Below are positions 63,489-64,000 of a DNA stretch of 64,000 bases, one piece after another; the first letter of the stretch is position 1; each line of letters opens with the position of its first letter. A program made the translations under genes and the position numbers. Origin of the DNA: Streptomyces hyaluromycini (lineage in GTDB: Bacteria; Actinomycetota; Actinomycetes; Streptomycetales; Streptomycetaceae); NCBI RefSeq assembly GCF_002217755.1, contig NZ_BCFL01000016.1:1470319-1534318 (forward strand). The letters run 5' to 3'. A model generated the notes under the pieces. That model did no database searches. It saw only the letters and a list, made by a program, of their open reading frames with translations, and had not been told where the DNA came from.

Positions 63489-63980
63489 TCAGTCCAGCGG
63501 AACTTCCTCCACCACCTTCTCCGCGAAGCGCCATGACCCGCGATTGCCGGAGGCCTCTGCACGGAGGCCCAGTTCCCAGGCGATCCTGGCCGCGCGCTGT
63601 TGCGACACGTCGGGATACTGCTCGGGCGGCACCTTGATGTAGCCCCGGCGGTCGGCCGGGTACGTGCGCAAAGCTTCGCGGAGCTTCTCTTCCTGCTCCT
63701 CCTGCGTGGCGCCCGAGCCACGGGCCCCGGTGAGTTTCCGGTACGCGCCGTTCCCACTGTCGTGCCGTGCGCCCGCATCGCCTCTCCGCCGGGCAGGATC
63801 CGAGCCCCGCCAAGCCGTCCAGCCCACGGCGGCGAGGGCGGCGAGGGCGAAACCCGACGACCCCAGTTCCTCACTCGTCGCATCTGCCTGCCCCGGCGTC
63901 TTCGGCCGGAGCTCGCCCTGGGGATCCTCGATGACCGTCACCTTCTGGCCGACGTCATAGAGGTCGGTCAACGTTCTCAT
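63489..63980 (-). CDS. Small protein of unknown function at the window edge
   Basis: A 163-residue protein starting at ATG 63978-63980, with GTG at 63993-63995 as an alternative, and a longer start outside the window cannot be excluded. The front (MRTLTDLYDVGQKVTVIEDPQGELRP) is beta-like, and a short hydrophobic stretch near residues 43-57 (GFALAALAAVGWTAW) could be a membrane helix. The rest is charged and helical: EEQEEKLREALRTYPADRRGYIKVPPEQYPDVSQQRAARIAWELG. I recognise no domain. It may be the last gene of an operon that continues beyond the window. Confidence 0.62.
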   Translation of the reverse strand: MRTLTDLYDVGQKVTVIEDPQGELRPKTPGQADATSEELGSSGFALAALAAVGWTAWRGSDPARRRGDAGARHDSGNGAYRKLTGARGSGATQEEQEEKLREALRTYPADRRGYIKVPPEQYPDVSQQRAARIAWELGLRAEASGNRGSWRFAEKVVEEVPLD

Positions 63981-64000
63981 GGCGGGTCCCGGCACCTTCG

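Overview
The window is high-GC (about 70%) DNA from an actinomycete, almost certainly a Streptomyces. The evidence is the 14-gene nuoA-N operon, futalosine-pathway menaquinone genes, an SsgA-like sporulation protein, a Tad pilus locus without an outer-membrane secretin, frequent GTG starts with GGAGG-type ribosome sites, and short palindromic repeats typical of Streptomyces intergenic DNA. No tRNA, rRNA, CRISPR array, insertion sequence or prophage was seen.

Layout. 1-5.5 kb: the start of an unknown gene, a secreted CHRD protein, a polyprenyl diphosphate synthase, a secreted lytic transglycosylase behind a ydaO-type (c-di-AMP) riboswitch, and a HAD phosphatase. 5.5-13.7 kb: a flavin monooxygenase/ATP-grasp pair, fumarylacetoacetase, an M56 metallopeptidase, RecQ helicase and a small secreted protein. 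13.7-29.6 kb: the complete minus-strand nuoA-N operon, with Rex/Crp-like sites upstream of nuoA. 30-35 kb: an NlpC/P60 peptidoglycan hydrolase, peptide deformylase, menaquinone reductase (MenJ-like), a GNAT acetyltransferase, a PASTA protein and MenG. 35-40.7 kb: an exopolysaccharide locus (acyltransferase, fused deacetylase-glycosyltransferase, small membrane protein) with a divergent GH18 lipoprotein. 40.8-42.5 kb: MqnC and a small neighbour. 42.5-55.4 kb: Tad pilus machinery in two blocks. One holds a prepilin peptidase and a membrane LysM/BTAD protein. The other holds CpaB-like, TadZ, TadA, TadB, TadC, Flp pilin and three TadE-like proteins. Between them lie an SsgA-like gene and a sigma factor fused to a membrane anti-sigma-like tail. 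55.9-62.4 kb: two membrane proteins and a type VII secretion-type substrate locus. 62.7-64 kb: a frameshifted lipoprotein gene and a small unknown gene.

How the genes work together. Polyprenyl synthase, MqnC, MenG and MenJ all serve menaquinone supply, and menaquinone is the electron acceptor of the NADH dehydrogenase encoded between them. The transglycosylase, NlpC/P60 protein, PASTA protein, SsgA-like protein and polysaccharide synthase point to cell-wall remodelling and surface properties during growth and sporulation.

The least ordinary region is 57.2-62.4 kb. A WXG100-like protein and a 470-residue WXG-headed protein are followed by three coupled genes. Part of this unit is repeated downstream in decayed form. 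The repeat holds an orphan copy of the substrate's C-terminal tip, a second intact membrane-protein gene, and a frameshifted chimera of the last two genes. This resembles the orphan tip/partner cassettes of polymorphic secreted effector systems. The wall between observation and inference is kept in each entry.
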